From positions 1-57,706 of the forward strand of contig JAGASS010000056.1 of NCBI GenBank assembly GCA_017621655.1: 57,706 bases of DNA. Direction: 5' to 3'. Each line of letters starts with the position of its first letter. Within the stretch, counting starts at the first letter, position 1. A program made the position numbers and the translations under genes. Source of the DNA: Clostridia bacterium. GTDB lineage: Bacteria > Bacillota > Clostridia > Oscillospirales > CAG-272. This document shows, piece by piece, positions 8,436 through 19,655 of this stretch. Under the pieces are notes generated by a model. It was given only the letters and a program-made list of their open reading frames with translations, did no database searches and was not told where the DNA came from.

Positions 8436-8457
8436 AAACGGACTCCTTTCGTAGATT

Positions 8458-9138
8458 TTAGATCAGATCGGGACGCTTTTTCTTCGTCCTTTCAACGGCT
8501 TGCTTGTATCGCCATTTTTCGATCTCCTTGTGGTTACCGCCCTGAAGAACGGCAGGAACCTCTTTCCCCTCGAAAACGAGAGGTCTTGTGTACTGCGGGT
8601 ATTCAAGCATGCCGCAGGAGATGCTTTCAATTTCGTGACATTCGCTGTCGGAGAGCACACCGGGAATCAGGCGCGAAACAGAATCTACGAGAATACAGGC
8701 AGGAAGCTCACCGCCCGTTAATACGTAGTCGCCGACCGAGATTTCCTCGTCAACTATCGTTTCAATGATTCTCTCGTCAATACCCTCGTAATGACCGCAA
8801 AGAATTATCAGATTATCAAGCTCGGAAAGCTCCTTCGCCTTGCTTTGAGTGAGGACCTTTCCTTGCGGAGACATATAAACGACCTTTGTTTTAGCTCCGT
8901 TCGCTATATTATTCCTAACTGCCTTGTAGCAAGAATAAATAGGCGGTGCCGCCATCAGCATACCCATTCCGCCGCCGTATGGCGTATCGTCAACGCGCCT
9001 ATGTTTATCGGTCGAATAATCGCGTATATTATGTGCGTTTATCTCTAATATTCCCGCGTCAACCGCCCGCCCGATTATGCTTTCGTTAAGAACGGCGTTT
9101 ATCATATCGGGGAAGAGCGTCAGAATATCAATCTTCAT
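8458..9138 (-). CDS. trmD: tRNA (guanine(37)-N(1))-methyltransferase
   Basis: 226 residues. It methylates G37 next to the anticodon, preventing frameshifting at proline and other codons. It is a SPOUT-family enzyme with a trefoil-knot SAM site: IDILTLFPDMINAVLNESII at the start, DDTPYGGGMGMLM near residue 52, LCGHYEGIDERI near 112 and EISVGDYVLTGGE near 130. LQGGNHKEIEKWRY is the conserved C-terminal segment. It overlaps the end of rimM by 11 bases, the classic rimM-trmD coupling. rpsP and rplS, often neighbours elsewhere, are absent here. Confidence 0.97.
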   Translation of the reverse strand: MKIDILTLFPDMINAVLNESIIGRAVDAGILEINAHNIRDYSTDKHRRVDDTPYGGGMGMLMAAPPIYSCYKAVRNNIANGAKTKVVYMSPQGKVLTQSKAKELSELDNLIILCGHYEGIDERIIETIVDEEISVGDYVLTGGELPACILVDSVSRLIPGVLSDSECHEIESISCGMLEYPQYTRPLVFEGKEVPAVLQGGNHKEIEKWRYKQAVERTKKKRPDLI

Positions 9139-9646
9139 CGAAAATTCCCTTTATAGGCGTAACGTAGATACCACTATCAAGCTTGATCTCTTTTACGAAT
9201 TCCTTTACGGCAGGCATGAGTGCACTTCCGTTTTCGGTCTTAATATCGTAAATATCGCCGCTGCCGCCCTGTATAACGTCGGTAAGCTTTCCGTAAACTC
9301 GTCCGCTGTTCGCGTCAATTACGTCAAGCCCGATAAGATCGGCTATAAGAAACGAACCCTCTTTGATCGGAATATCTTCACGGTTAGCATAAATGACGGT
9401 ATTTTTAAGCGCAATTGCTGCGTCAACCGTATCAATTCCGTCAAGCGTCAAAAGAACCTTGTCCTTCTGAACAGAGCCGCTTAAAACAGCGGTCTCCTTA
9501 AAGCCGTCACCGCTATTTTTCGGCGCAAAATATACGCGCTTCATTTTAGACAAAACGGAAGGCGAGTCGCACCACGGCTCTACCTTGATCGCGCCTTTCA
9601 CGCCATGAGTATTTATAATTTTTCCAATTTCGATAAACTGTCTCAT
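9128..9646 (-). CDS. rimM: Ribosome maturation factor RimM
   Basis: 172 residues, normal length. It binds ribosomal protein S19 and assists maturation of the 30S head. The N-terminal RimM barrel starts IEIGKIINTHGVKGAIKV; the C-terminal PRC-barrel contains LIGLDVIDANSGRVYGKLTD and ends with TPIKGIFDED. It is the first gene of a long minus-strand run including trmD and the membrane glycan genes. An extended -10 promoter lies about 30 bases upstream of its ATG. Confidence 0.95.
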   Translation of the reverse strand: MRQFIEIGKIINTHGVKGAIKVEPWCDSPSVLSKMKRVYFAPKNSGDGFKETAVLSGSVQKDKVLLTLDGIDTVDAAIALKNTVIYANREDIPIKEGSFLIADLIGLDVIDANSGRVYGKLTDVIQGGSGDIYDIKTENGSALMPAVKEFVKEIKLDSGIYVTPIKGIFDED

Positions 9647-9676
9647 TATTTTCCGTCCAAGTGTATATTCCTTATT

Positions 9677-9685
9677 ATTATACCA
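9677..9685 (-). promoter_or_regulatory. Extended -10 promoter for rimM-trmD
   Basis: Minus strand TGGTATAAT (9677-9685) is an extended -10 box without a convincing -35 hexamer. It is divergent from the beta-galactosidase promoter about 110 bases away. Confidence 0.5.
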
Positions 9686-9795
9686 CCAGCGGCAGTGCTG
9701 TTTATGAATAAACTGTAAACATTTTCCAACCCAACGCTTAGCGGCTCAAAATGTTAGGAACTTTGATTTATTACAAACAAAATCACTCATTGTTA

Positions 9796-9824
9796 TTGAC
9801 TTAAGTAGAAATATATGGTAAAAT
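9796..9824 (+). promoter_or_regulatory. Promoter of the beta-galactosidase gene
   Basis: TTGACT (9796-9801), 17-base spacer, TAAAAT (9819-9824). The ATG follows 43 bases later with a GAAAAGGAAAA ribosome site. I see no clear cre-like or regulator palindrome in the remaining intergenic region 9686-9795. Confidence 0.7.
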
Positions 9825-9852
9825 TATCATAGGCATTGCCATAATTACTTGA

Positions 9853-12702
<2,850 letters not shown>

Positions 12703-12719
12703 TAGCTGAGTATAATTAG

Positions 12720-12751
12720 AAAACCCATCACAGAAATGTGATGGGTTTTTT
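12720..12751 (+). terminator. Terminator after beta-galactosidase
   Basis: A 12-bp stem (AACCCATCACA paired with TGTGATGGGTT) with a GAAA-type loop is followed by a T run. It lies 18 bases after the stop and may also serve the converging amidohydrolase gene, since the left flank is A-rich. Confidence 0.85.
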
Positions 12752-12762
12752 GCTTCAAATTG

Positions 12763-13656
12763 TTACAGTCCCAAAAGCTTTTCGGCATTCTGATAAGCAA
12801 TCTTCTTAAAGGTAGTTTCGCTGATCTTGCCCTGTTCCTTCCAGGAAATGAGAAGACTGTCTAGCTCTATGACCATGTGTCTGCTCATTATATCGGTGCC
12901 GAAATAAAGTCGATCCTCAAACTCGCTGAGGAAACGCGGACCGTAGTTCGGGTCTCTGCTGATAGCGTTGAAGCAGGTTCCGTCGGAAAGGTCGCCGCAA
13001 AGGTTTTCGTACTTTCTGAAGAGCTTCGGAACAGCACCTTCCTCGTCGATCGGTCCCTTATCGAAATTATATACCTGATCGCCCCAAGGAGTCATGAATG
13101 CAGCTCTTGCGCCTACTGTCGAAAGCTTCGCGATCTCGTTCCAGAATACGGGACCGTGTCCGAAGATCTTAAGCTTCGGAAATGCAAGAAGAGAATATTC
13201 GAGCATAGGAAGACCGACGTCATCATAAACGCCGAAATCGCCTCGTCTCTGAGCCGAACCGTCGCAGACAACGGGAAGTCCCGTCATTTCAGCAGCTCTA
13301 AATAGATTCTGCATCATGGGATCGTCCATATCCATCGTGCACATTATCTCGCCAACGCCCTTACAGCCGGCATTCTTATAATGCTCAAGTATTGTCTCGA
13401 TCTTCGCAAAGGGAGAATTGGTCATAATTCTCGGGTCAATATTGCAGTAAGGAATGAATCTGTCGGGATGGTCCTGACAAATATCGAGCACATCCTCGTT
13501 TGACTGAGGCATATAGATCTCAGGGCTGACGACGGGAAGAATTACAGCCATATCGACCTTCATCTCATCATATCGAGCAATAAGCTCATCAGGAGTAGAG
13601 AAGGGGATATACGGTGGCTTTCTTCTGTAGCAATGTGCGTGAATGTCAATAAACAT
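12763..13656 (-). CDS. Amidohydrolase-2 family metal-dependent hydrolase
   Basis: 297 residues with a TIM-barrel amidohydrolase pattern: metal-binding H5-x-H7 in IDIHAHCY, FGHGPVFWNE near residue 165 and FGTDIMS near residue 253 carrying the catalytic Asp. Such enzymes (PF04909) hydrolyse or decarboxylate small cyclic or carboxylated substrates in the cytoplasm; the substrate here is unknown. The start has GGAGGT at the right spacing. It lies 50 bases after radC and may be the last gene of that operon. It converges with the beta-galactosidase gene, but nothing else links their functions. Confidence 0.8.
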   Translation of the reverse strand: MFIDIHAHCYRRKPPYIPFSTPDELIARYDEMKVDMAVILPVVSPEIYMPQSNEDVLDICQDHPDRFIPYCNIDPRIMTNSPFAKIETILEHYKNAGCKGVGEIMCTMDMDDPMMQNLFRAAEMTGLPVVCDGSAQRRGDFGVYDDVGLPMLEYSLLAFPKLKIFGHGPVFWNEIAKLSTVGARAAFMTPWGDQVYNFDKGPIDEEGAVPKLFRKYENLCGDLSDGTCFNAISRDPNYGPRFLSEFEDRLYFGTDIMSRHMVIELDSLLISWKEQGKISETTFKKIAYQNAEKLLGL

Positions 13657-13706
13657 AATTTACCTCCATGGTAGTTATAATTGCGTTAATTTTAAGTATC
13701 ATTTCG

Positions 13707-14417
13707 TTATATGTATGCTTCAATATCAAACGATTTCTGACCTGTCATAATTCCAACGTATGATACACCGCCTACGACAATATGTTCTACAAGCGACAGA
13801 CCAAGCTCATCGAATATCTTGCGGTAATTCGACGTGAATGAAACATCAGCAGCGGAAGGCGTACAATTACCATCGGGATGATTATGCGCGAGAACGAAGG
13901 AAGAAGCATTTTTTGAAAACGCCGCCTCGGCTATCTTTCTCACAGAGCCCTCAGTACGGTTTACAGTTCCTTCACTGACAAGAATTATGTCGATCATTTC
14001 GGATTTGTTATTGAGAAGCACAGCAATAAGCTTTTCGTTCTTCTCACCGATAAAGTAATTGACGAGATAATTTCCGAGCTTGTGAAGATCGGTAAAATCG
14101 GGGTATCTCGTATCCTTGTCCATCAGATAAGCGCGGGACAACTGCGGTATGAGCTTGATCAAGGTCGCGGCATTCTCACCGATACCGTTCACCTTGCACA
14201 GATCTCCGATCTCTGCGTCAAAAACAGCCGCAAGAGATCCGAATTTATCAAGAAGCGCATGCGCAAGGTCGTTAGTATCCTTTTGAGGGATCGCATAGAA
14301 GAGAAGAAGCTCAAGTATGTTATGATCCTCAAAGGAACGAAGTCCCTCTTTCATAAATCGCGCGCGAAGACGCGAGCGATGAAACTTATGTGGATTATCT
14401 TTCTTATCAATACTCAT
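13707..14417 (-). CDS. radC: RadC family JAB/MPN-domain protein
   Basis: 236 residues. An N-terminal helix-hairpin-helix region (NGIGENAATLIKLIPQ at about 72-87) precedes a JAB metalloprotease-like domain, whose metal-binding signature LAHNHPDGNCTPSAAD is near residue 175. The biochemical role of RadC is still unclear despite the historic DNA-repair name. It overlaps radA by four bases (ATGA), so the two are translationally coupled. Confidence 0.92.
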   Translation of the reverse strand: MSIDKKDNPHKFHRSRLRARFMKEGLRSFEDHNILELLLFYAIPQKDTNDLAHALLDKFGSLAAVFDAEIGDLCKVNGIGENAATLIKLIPQLSRAYLMDKDTRYPDFTDLHKLGNYLVNYFIGEKNEKLIAVLLNNKSEMIDIILVSEGTVNRTEGSVRKIAEAAFSKNASSFVLAHNHPDGNCTPSAADVSFTSNYRKIFDELGLSLVEHIVVGGVSYVGIMTGQKSFDIEAYI

Positions 14418-15790
14418 TTCAGCGCCACCGAAATTGCGTCGAATATGCCCTTAACCGGCTCGATCTTGATTGTGAATTTAGAAGGGTCAAGCTTGCCCTT
14501 GCCTACGTTTCGCTCGGGGAGAATAACTCTTGAGAAGCCGAGGCGCTCTGCCTCGCGCACTCTTTGCTCTGCTGCCGCAACTGCACGGCATTCACCGGCA
14601 AGACCTATCTCGCCAATTGCGATCATATCGTCGGGAAGCGGCTTGTCCTTAAGACAGGAGATAAGAGAAAGAGCCGTAGGAAGGTCTGCCGCAGGATCGG
14701 AAAGACGTAGACCGCCTATTACGTTAATATAAGCGTCATGCGTCGAAAAACGAAGCCCGAGACGCTTTTCGAGAACTGCAAGAAGCAGATAAAGACGGTT
14801 ATAGTCAAAGCCGTTTGACGTTCTCTTGGGAGAGGGGAAAACAGTCATTGACGTCAGCGCCTGAATCTCGGCAATTATCGGGCGCGTGCCTTCAATTACG
14901 CAAACGGCGCAGTTGCCCGATACGTTTTTCGGACGTCCTGCCATTAGTGCTTCAGAGGGATTCGGAACCTCGTTTAGTCCTTCGGACGTCATCTCAAATA
15001 CGCCGATCTCATTTGTTGATCCAAAACGGTTCTTTACAGAACGTATTATTCTGTAAGCGTGATCGCGCTCTCCTTCAAAATGAAGAACGGCGTCAACCAT
15101 GTGTTCAAGTACCTTAGGACCTGCTATTCCTCCGTCCTTGTTTACGTGACCGACAAGAAATATAGAGATTCCCTCGTTCTTCGCGATTCCTATAAGACGC
15201 GAGGATGCTTCCTTGACCTGATTAACAGAACCGGGCATAGAAGAAGAGTTTTCCGAATAAATGGTCTGAACAGAATCGGCAATAACAATGTCGGGATTAA
15301 GCCGCGAGATCTCCTCAACGATCCTGTCAAGATTAGTCTCAGTCTGAATGTAGAGATTCTCAGAATTGATACCGAGACGGTTAGCTCTCATTTTAAGCTG
15401 AGAGGGTGATTCCTCACCCGATACGTAAAGTATCTTCTTGCCTTCATCGGCGATCGTGCCGCAGATCTGCATTAGAAGCGTCGATTTACCGATACCCGGC
15501 TCGCCTGAAATAAGCACGACCGAGCCGCTTACAAGACCGCCTCCGAGAACTCTGTCAAGTTCGTCGGTACCGGTCTTGATTCTCATATAATCAGGCGCTT
15601 CAAGTTTGTTTAACTGAACAGCAGGAGAGCTTTTTCCGCTGTAAGGTGTAGATGCGCCCTTAGATTTTTTCTCGTCAACAAGGACTTGTTCTTCAAGTGT
15701 ATTCCATTCCGAGCATGACGGACATTTGCCGAGCCATTTTGCACTCTGATATCCGCACTCGGTACAGACGTATACGCTTTTAGTTTTCAT
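14414..15790 (-). CDS. radA: DNA repair protein RadA (Sms)
   Basis: 458 residues, normal length. RadA is a DnaB-like hexameric helicase that promotes branch migration of recombination intermediates. An N-terminal zinc finger (CTECGYQSAKWLGKCPSC) is followed by the ATPase with Walker A SGEPGIGKSTLL near residue 95, Walker B-like IVIADSVQTI, the RadA-specific KNRFGSTNEIGVFEM near 253, and a C-terminal Lon-like fold (GEIGLAGECRAV). It overlaps cwlD by 11 bases upstream and radC by four downstream. Confidence 0.97.
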   Translation of the reverse strand: MKTKSVYVCTECGYQSAKWLGKCPSCSEWNTLEEQVLVDEKKSKGASTPYSGKSSPAVQLNKLEAPDYMRIKTGTDELDRVLGGGLVSGSVVLISGEPGIGKSTLLMQICGTIADEGKKILYVSGEESPSQLKMRANRLGINSENLYIQTETNLDRIVEEISRLNPDIVIADSVQTIYSENSSSMPGSVNQVKEASSRLIGIAKNEGISIFLVGHVNKDGGIAGPKVLEHMVDAVLHFEGERDHAYRIIRSVKNRFGSTNEIGVFEMTSEGLNEVPNPSEALMAGRPKNVSGNCAVCVIEGTRPIIAEIQALTSMTVFPSPKRTSNGFDYNRLYLLLAVLEKRLGLRFSTHDAYINVIGGLRLSDPAADLPTALSLISCLKDKPLPDDMIAIGEIGLAGECRAVAAAEQRVREAERLGFSRVILPERNVGKGKLDPSKFTIKIEPVKGIFDAISVALK

Positions 15791-16511
15791 ATTCTTGCCT
15801 TTCGAATGAGTTAATAATAGCCGTAGCTATTGCGGTGGAAAGCTTGACACGGTATTCAGGAGTGTCAAGAAGCACCGCTTCGTTTTCGTTTGATAGAAAC
15901 CCGCATTCAATTAAGATCGCAGGTGACGTTATCTTATGAAGAAGAAAAATAGAACTATCTGCCTTTTTTATTTTGCGGTCATTTTCGGGCTGAAGATACG
16001 ACTTAACGGTATCCTGTACTGACCTTGCCATATCAAAGCTATGAGCGTCATTCGGTGAATAATAAACCTGCAATCCGCTATACTGAGAAGCTGAAAATTT
16101 ATTCATATGAATGCTCACAAAGACTGCATCTTTATTATAGGTAGCAATTTCAAGCCGACCCTTCAAGTCCTGCATTTTTCTCGTTCCGCCGTCGATATGT
16201 GTAAGCTCAACGTCGCTTTCCCTTGTCATTATGACCTCGTAACCGAGAATATGGAGCGTTTCGCGCATAGAAAGGGAAATATCTAGGTTAAGTTGCTTTT
16301 CGTGCGTTCCCGTAACCGAAACTGCGCCGCCGTCCTTGCCGCCGTGACCTGCGTCTAGAACTATTTTGCGTCTTTCATAACCTGCAGTTTCAAGCTCATT
16401 AAGTGGCGGACAGAAGGGCGCGAAAACGCTTCGGAGAAGCATTACGCAAAGGATTATCAGTATCGATAAAAAGAAATATACCGGAAGACGTTCGCCTATT
16501 TTTCTAACCAT
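15780..16511 (-). CDS. cwlD: N-acetylmuramoyl-L-alanine amidase, CwlD-type
   Basis: 243 residues. One N-terminal membrane anchor (about 11-32, VYFFLSILIILCVMLL) is followed by an Amidase_3 domain: zinc ligands in VLDAGHGGKDGGAVS, the HEKQLNLDIS segment, the second His in FVSIHMNKF, and the catalytic Glu in ILIECGFLSNENEA. In endospore formers CwlD acts with PdaA to make cortex muramic-delta-lactam. Close linkage to radA and its simple anchor-plus-catalytic layout support CwlD rather than a daughter-cell amidase; whether this organism sporulates is unknown. A hairpin covers its ribosome site. Confidence 0.88.
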   Translation of the reverse strand: MVRKIGERLPVYFFLSILIILCVMLLRSVFAPFCPPLNELETAGYERRKIVLDAGHGGKDGGAVSVTGTHEKQLNLDISLSMRETLHILGYEVIMTRESDVELTHIDGGTRKMQDLKGRLEIATYNKDAVFVSIHMNKFSASQYSGLQVYYSPNDAHSFDMARSVQDTVKSYLQPENDRKIKKADSSIFLLHKITSPAILIECGFLSNENEAVLLDTPEYRVKLSTAIATAIINSFERQEYEN

Positions 16512-16514
16512 GAC

Positions 16515-16549
16515 CCCTCCGAGATTTTTTTAACATTATATTCGGAGGG
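16515..16549 (-). promoter_or_regulatory. Hairpin that could mask the cwlD ribosome-binding site
   Basis: A perfect 8-bp inverted repeat (CCCTCCGA with TCGGAGGG, 16515-16522 and 16542-16549) encloses 19 AT-rich bases. In the minus-strand RNA its 3' arm is the GGAGG used by cwlD, so folding would block initiation. It lies in the gap between the DUF5722 gene and cwlD. Confidence 0.45.
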
Positions 16550-16557
16550 AGGTTGTA

Positions 16558-18813
16558 TTAATACATACGTCTGCCTTTTTTCTTCTTGTTGTATGCAACG
16601 TAGATGAAGGATGCCGCACTGCTTCCAATACCGAGAACGACTATAACAGTAATCATTACGAAGGGCGTGAGGTCCTTTTCATAATGAAGCTGTACCGACT
16701 GAACGTCGATAAATATCTGTTCGTCATTTGAGGTATCGGTGCGCGCCCAGATCTTTACGCGCGCGTTAGAAATCTCTTTTCTCGTCAGGGAATGAACGGG
16801 GAATTTAAGAGTTACCCACTCGTTGGTAGGGATCGTAGACGAAAACCTAAGAGTAGCTCTACCATTTCTTGAATTACCGTCTACCATAAAGACGAAGTCT
16901 GCGTTCTTGCAGGACGCATTCACTCTCACCCTCACGGTAAGATATTCAGCACCTGCCATGCTCATACCGTCTTCAAGATTAATTCCCGCGCCCATGTGTT
17001 CAAAGGGTGAAAGACGCAAGGAGGCAATTCGCATGAACTGAGTCTTGCCTTCCTTCTTTTGCTCGATATAATTAGTATTGTCGGTAGGATAGAAGCTGTA
17101 AAGACTCTTTGAAAAATCAAAGATCGTAGAAGAGTCAAATCTGCTCGAGCTAATGCTTGCCGATACGCTCGGAATAGTCAGTATAACTCTTGTTCTCGTC
17201 GCCGTATTCTTGATCAGCTCCTCATAGTCTTTAACGGGTAGACGCGAGCAAAGGGCTTTAATGACCTTCACGCTTTCGCTGTCGAAGCAATCGACTGCCG
17301 CGAAAATATCGTAAATTTCCTTTTTGTCTTTTCTTTCAAGCGTTAGCTCACTTGAAGAATAAAGACCGTAATTAAGACCTATTTCATAATTATGGTCAAC
17401 GTGGCGGTGCCAAACAAAAGCTTCAAGAGTGGGAAGACGCGAGGCATTGTAGAAGGCAAGTGCGTAAGCTGCCGCCTGCTTCTTCTCGCTCTCCTCACCG
17501 TAAATACCGCTGACGCCAAACTCGGGAATGATGACCGAACGAATTTTTCCGTTACAGAGGATCTCCTTCTGACTCAAGAACTCGTTAAGAACTGTTATAT
17601 TCTTCATCGTAAGGTACTCTGTGTCGAGCGTTTCGGTCGCCTTTTCGTCAAGCCAGAATTCCGTCATCTGAAGGTCAGACGGGTATGGATTTACAGCAAT
17701 ACCGAAATTAACGTCGGAAACTCGCTTCGAAACCTCGGTAAGAAAATCCCTTGCACCGAAAACTCCGACAAGCTCGCTGTCGGATGCATTCCATACGTTA
17801 GATACGGAAGCATAGACCTTTCCTTTCGAATAGGCGCTTCTTACCGCAAGATCAGCAAATCTGAGATATGCCGCATAATCCTTGGCGTTTGAGATCAGAT
17901 CACTCTTTCCGCTGTTGTGGCTTTCGTAGGTGTTATTGACCTCGTATCCGAGAATATAGCTGCCGCAGAAGCCGTATTTAGCGTCTGAAAGGGAATATCT
18001 CTCGGCAAGATAGTGCATAACTGCCGCGAATGTCTTGGCGTTATCAAAGCTCGAGACGTTAGGAGCGAAGATTGTATCACTTTCGCCCTTTGCGTCGGGA
18101 TAATAGAGCGCTTCGTCGGCATTCGCATCAAATGTGAGGATGTAATTGATATGCACGTTGATACCGGCGTCGGAAAGTGTCTTGACTCTGTAATCAAGCA
18201 GCGTAAGTGCTTCGTTGTCAATAAGATACCTATCTGCGCCGTAAACGAATGCAGTTGATTTCTCGGGGTCGTTTGAGATAAGCTCGTTGAGTTTAACGTG
18301 TACGACGGTCTGACCAACACCGATAAGCTGTGCATCTGCTATATACTGAACCTCAAGTCCCTTTACGGTAGATGCCTTAAAGATTGGTCTGTTGTTATGA
18401 GAAAATTCAGAAATATTATCAATGTATCTGGCATTCGTGAGGGGGGTGTAGCCGTCAGAAGACTTGATGGCGAGAACGTAGCCGTAAAGAACTGCAGAAT
18501 GATCGCTTACGTCATACTCAAGCGCAAACGAGACCCTCCCATTTTCGGCATTTGCCTGTGAAAACGGAGCGAGCGAGGATATTTCCTCGTTGTCGGGAGT
18601 TACTCTGAAAAGGTAGTAGGTACCCGTCGTCTCGGGAGTTAAAAGATAAGTCGCGTTAAGAGTCTTACCGTCCTTGCTTACCTCGATCTCTGATTCGTAA
18701 GTGGGTTCTGCGGGTTTTTCAGCTTCGCCCGTACCGGCGGGGTCCTCCGCATATGCGGAAGAGTAAGGGATCAGGCAAGCAAATATCAAAAATAATGCGA
18801 TAAATCGCTTCAT
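16558..18813 (-). CDS. DUF5722-family secreted, membrane-anchored protein
   Basis: 751 residues from the ATG at 18813, which has GGAGGAT upstream; a TTG 30 bases earlier is unlikely. Signal peptide at about 1-22 (IALFLIFACLIPYSSAYA), then an acidic linker. A large region from about 150 to 530 resembles a glycoside-hydrolase-like barrel (HINYILTFD, GFCGSYILGYEVNN, VIIPEFGVSG, FVWHRHVDH) and is what I recall as DUF5722. A beta-sandwich at about 560-700 may bind carbohydrate. One C-terminal helix (MITVIVVLGIGSSAASFIYVAY) and a KKKKGRR tail anchor it. ELGVSGIYGEE-like acidic residues could be catalytic, but no activity is proven. It lies upstream of cwlD, consistent with a wall or surface-glycan role. 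Confidence 0.75.
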   Translation of the reverse strand: MKRFIALFLIFACLIPYSSAYAEDPAGTGEAEKPAEPTYESEIEVSKDGKTLNATYLLTPETTGTYYLFRVTPDNEEISSLAPFSQANAENGRVSFALEYDVSDHSAVLYGYVLAIKSSDGYTPLTNARYIDNISEFSHNNRPIFKASTVKGLEVQYIADAQLIGVGQTVVHVKLNELISNDPEKSTAFVYGADRYLIDNEALTLLDYRVKTLSDAGINVHINYILTFDANADEALYYPDAKGESDTIFAPNVSSFDNAKTFAAVMHYLAERYSLSDAKYGFCGSYILGYEVNNTYESHNSGKSDLISNAKDYAAYLRFADLAVRSAYSKGKVYASVSNVWNASDSELVGVFGARDFLTEVSKRVSDVNFGIAVNPYPSDLQMTEFWLDEKATETLDTEYLTMKNITVLNEFLSQKEILCNGKIRSVIIPEFGVSGIYGEESEKKQAAAYALAFYNASRLPTLEAFVWHRHVDHNYEIGLNYGLYSSSELTLERKDKKEIYDIFAAVDCFDSESVKVIKALCSRLPVKDYEELIKNTATRTRVILTIPSVSASISSSRFDSSTIFDFSKSLYSFYPTDNTNYIEQKKEGKTQFMRIASLRLSPFEHMGAGINLEDGMSMAGAEYLTVRVRVNASCKNADFVFMVDGNSRNGRATLRFSSTIPTNEWVTLKFPVHSLTRKEISNARVKIWARTDTSNDEQIFIDVQSVQLHYEKDLTPFVMITVIVVLGIGSSAASFIYVAYNKKKKGRRMY

Positions 18814-18824
18814 TATATCCTCCG

Positions 18825-18860
18825 AAAAACGGAGCGAAAGCAAGTGAGCTTCGCCCCGTT
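18825..18860 (-). terminator. Terminator after tpiA
   Basis: In the minus-strand RNA AACGGGGCGAAG pairs with CTTTCGCTCCGTT (one G-U pair), closed by a short loop and followed by a short T run. It separates pgk-tpiA from the DUF5722 gene. Confidence 0.7.
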
Positions 18861-18870
18861 ATTGTGATGA

Positions 18871-19638
18871 TTATTGTGCAGCGTCAACGATAGCGGTGAA
18901 ATCAGCAGCTTTAAGAGAAGCGCCGCCGATAAGTCCGCCGTCAACGTGATACTTTGAAAGAAGCTCAGCTGCGTTGTCGGGCTTCATTGAGCCGCCATAC
19001 TGGATAGTAACTGCCTCAGCTACGTCCTTACCGTACTTAGCGGCAAGAACGTCGCGGATGATACCGCAGACCTCGTCTGCCTGATCAGAGGTAGCGGTCT
19101 TACCCGTACCGATAGCCCAAACGGGTTCGTATGCGATTATAACGTTCTTGACAGCATCAGCGTCAACGTCGAGAAGCGCGATCTTCGTCTGACGTGCAAC
19201 GACCTCAGCAGTTACGTCCTGCTCACGCTCGGTGAGGACCTCACCGACACAGAGGATAGGAGTAATACCTGCGTCAAGAGCTGCCTTAAGGCGAAGGTTA
19301 ACAGTTTCGTCGGTCTCGCCGAAGTACTGTCTGCGCTCGCTGTGTCCGATCACGACGTACTCTACGCCGCATTCCTTGAGCATATCAGCGGAGATCTCGC
19401 CTGTGTACGCGCCGTTCTTCTTGAAGTGGACGTTCTGAGCGCCAACCTTGACATTTGTGCCCTTAACTGCGTTAACAACTGTTGCGATGTCAACGAAGGG
19501 AACACATACGACGATGTCACAGCCGTTCTTTCCCTCAACCATCGGCTTAAGCTCGTTTACGAGCTTTTCTGCTTCGGAGGGGGTCATATTCATTTTCCAG
19601 TTACCGGCAATTACTGCCTTTCTTACGCTCTTATTCAT
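18871..19638 (-). CDS. tpiA: Triosephosphate isomerase
   Basis: 255 residues. It interconverts dihydroxyacetone phosphate and glyceraldehyde 3-phosphate in glycolysis. Motifs: AGNWKMN with the catalytic Lys near residue 13, the electrophile His in VIGHSERRQYFGE near 98, AYEPVWAIGTGKTA carrying the catalytic Glu near 168 and loop 6, and the phosphate-binding IQYGGSMK and GGLIGGASL. The second ATG (19638) is preferred because AGAGGTG lies seven bases from it; an ATG at 19644 is too close to that site. It follows pgk by a short gap in a two-gene glycolytic operon. Confidence 0.97.
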   Translation of the reverse strand: MNKSVRKAVIAGNWKMNMTPSEAEKLVNELKPMVEGKNGCDIVVCVPFVDIATVVNAVKGTNVKVGAQNVHFKKNGAYTGEISADMLKECGVEYVVIGHSERRQYFGETDETVNLRLKAALDAGITPILCVGEVLTEREQDVTAEVVARQTKIALLDVDADAVKNVIIAYEPVWAIGTGKTATSDQADEVCGIIRDVLAAKYGKDVAEAVTIQYGGSMKPDNAAELLSKYHVDGGLIGGASLKAADFTAIVDAAQ

Positions 19639-19655
19639 TGTCATTCACCTCTAAA

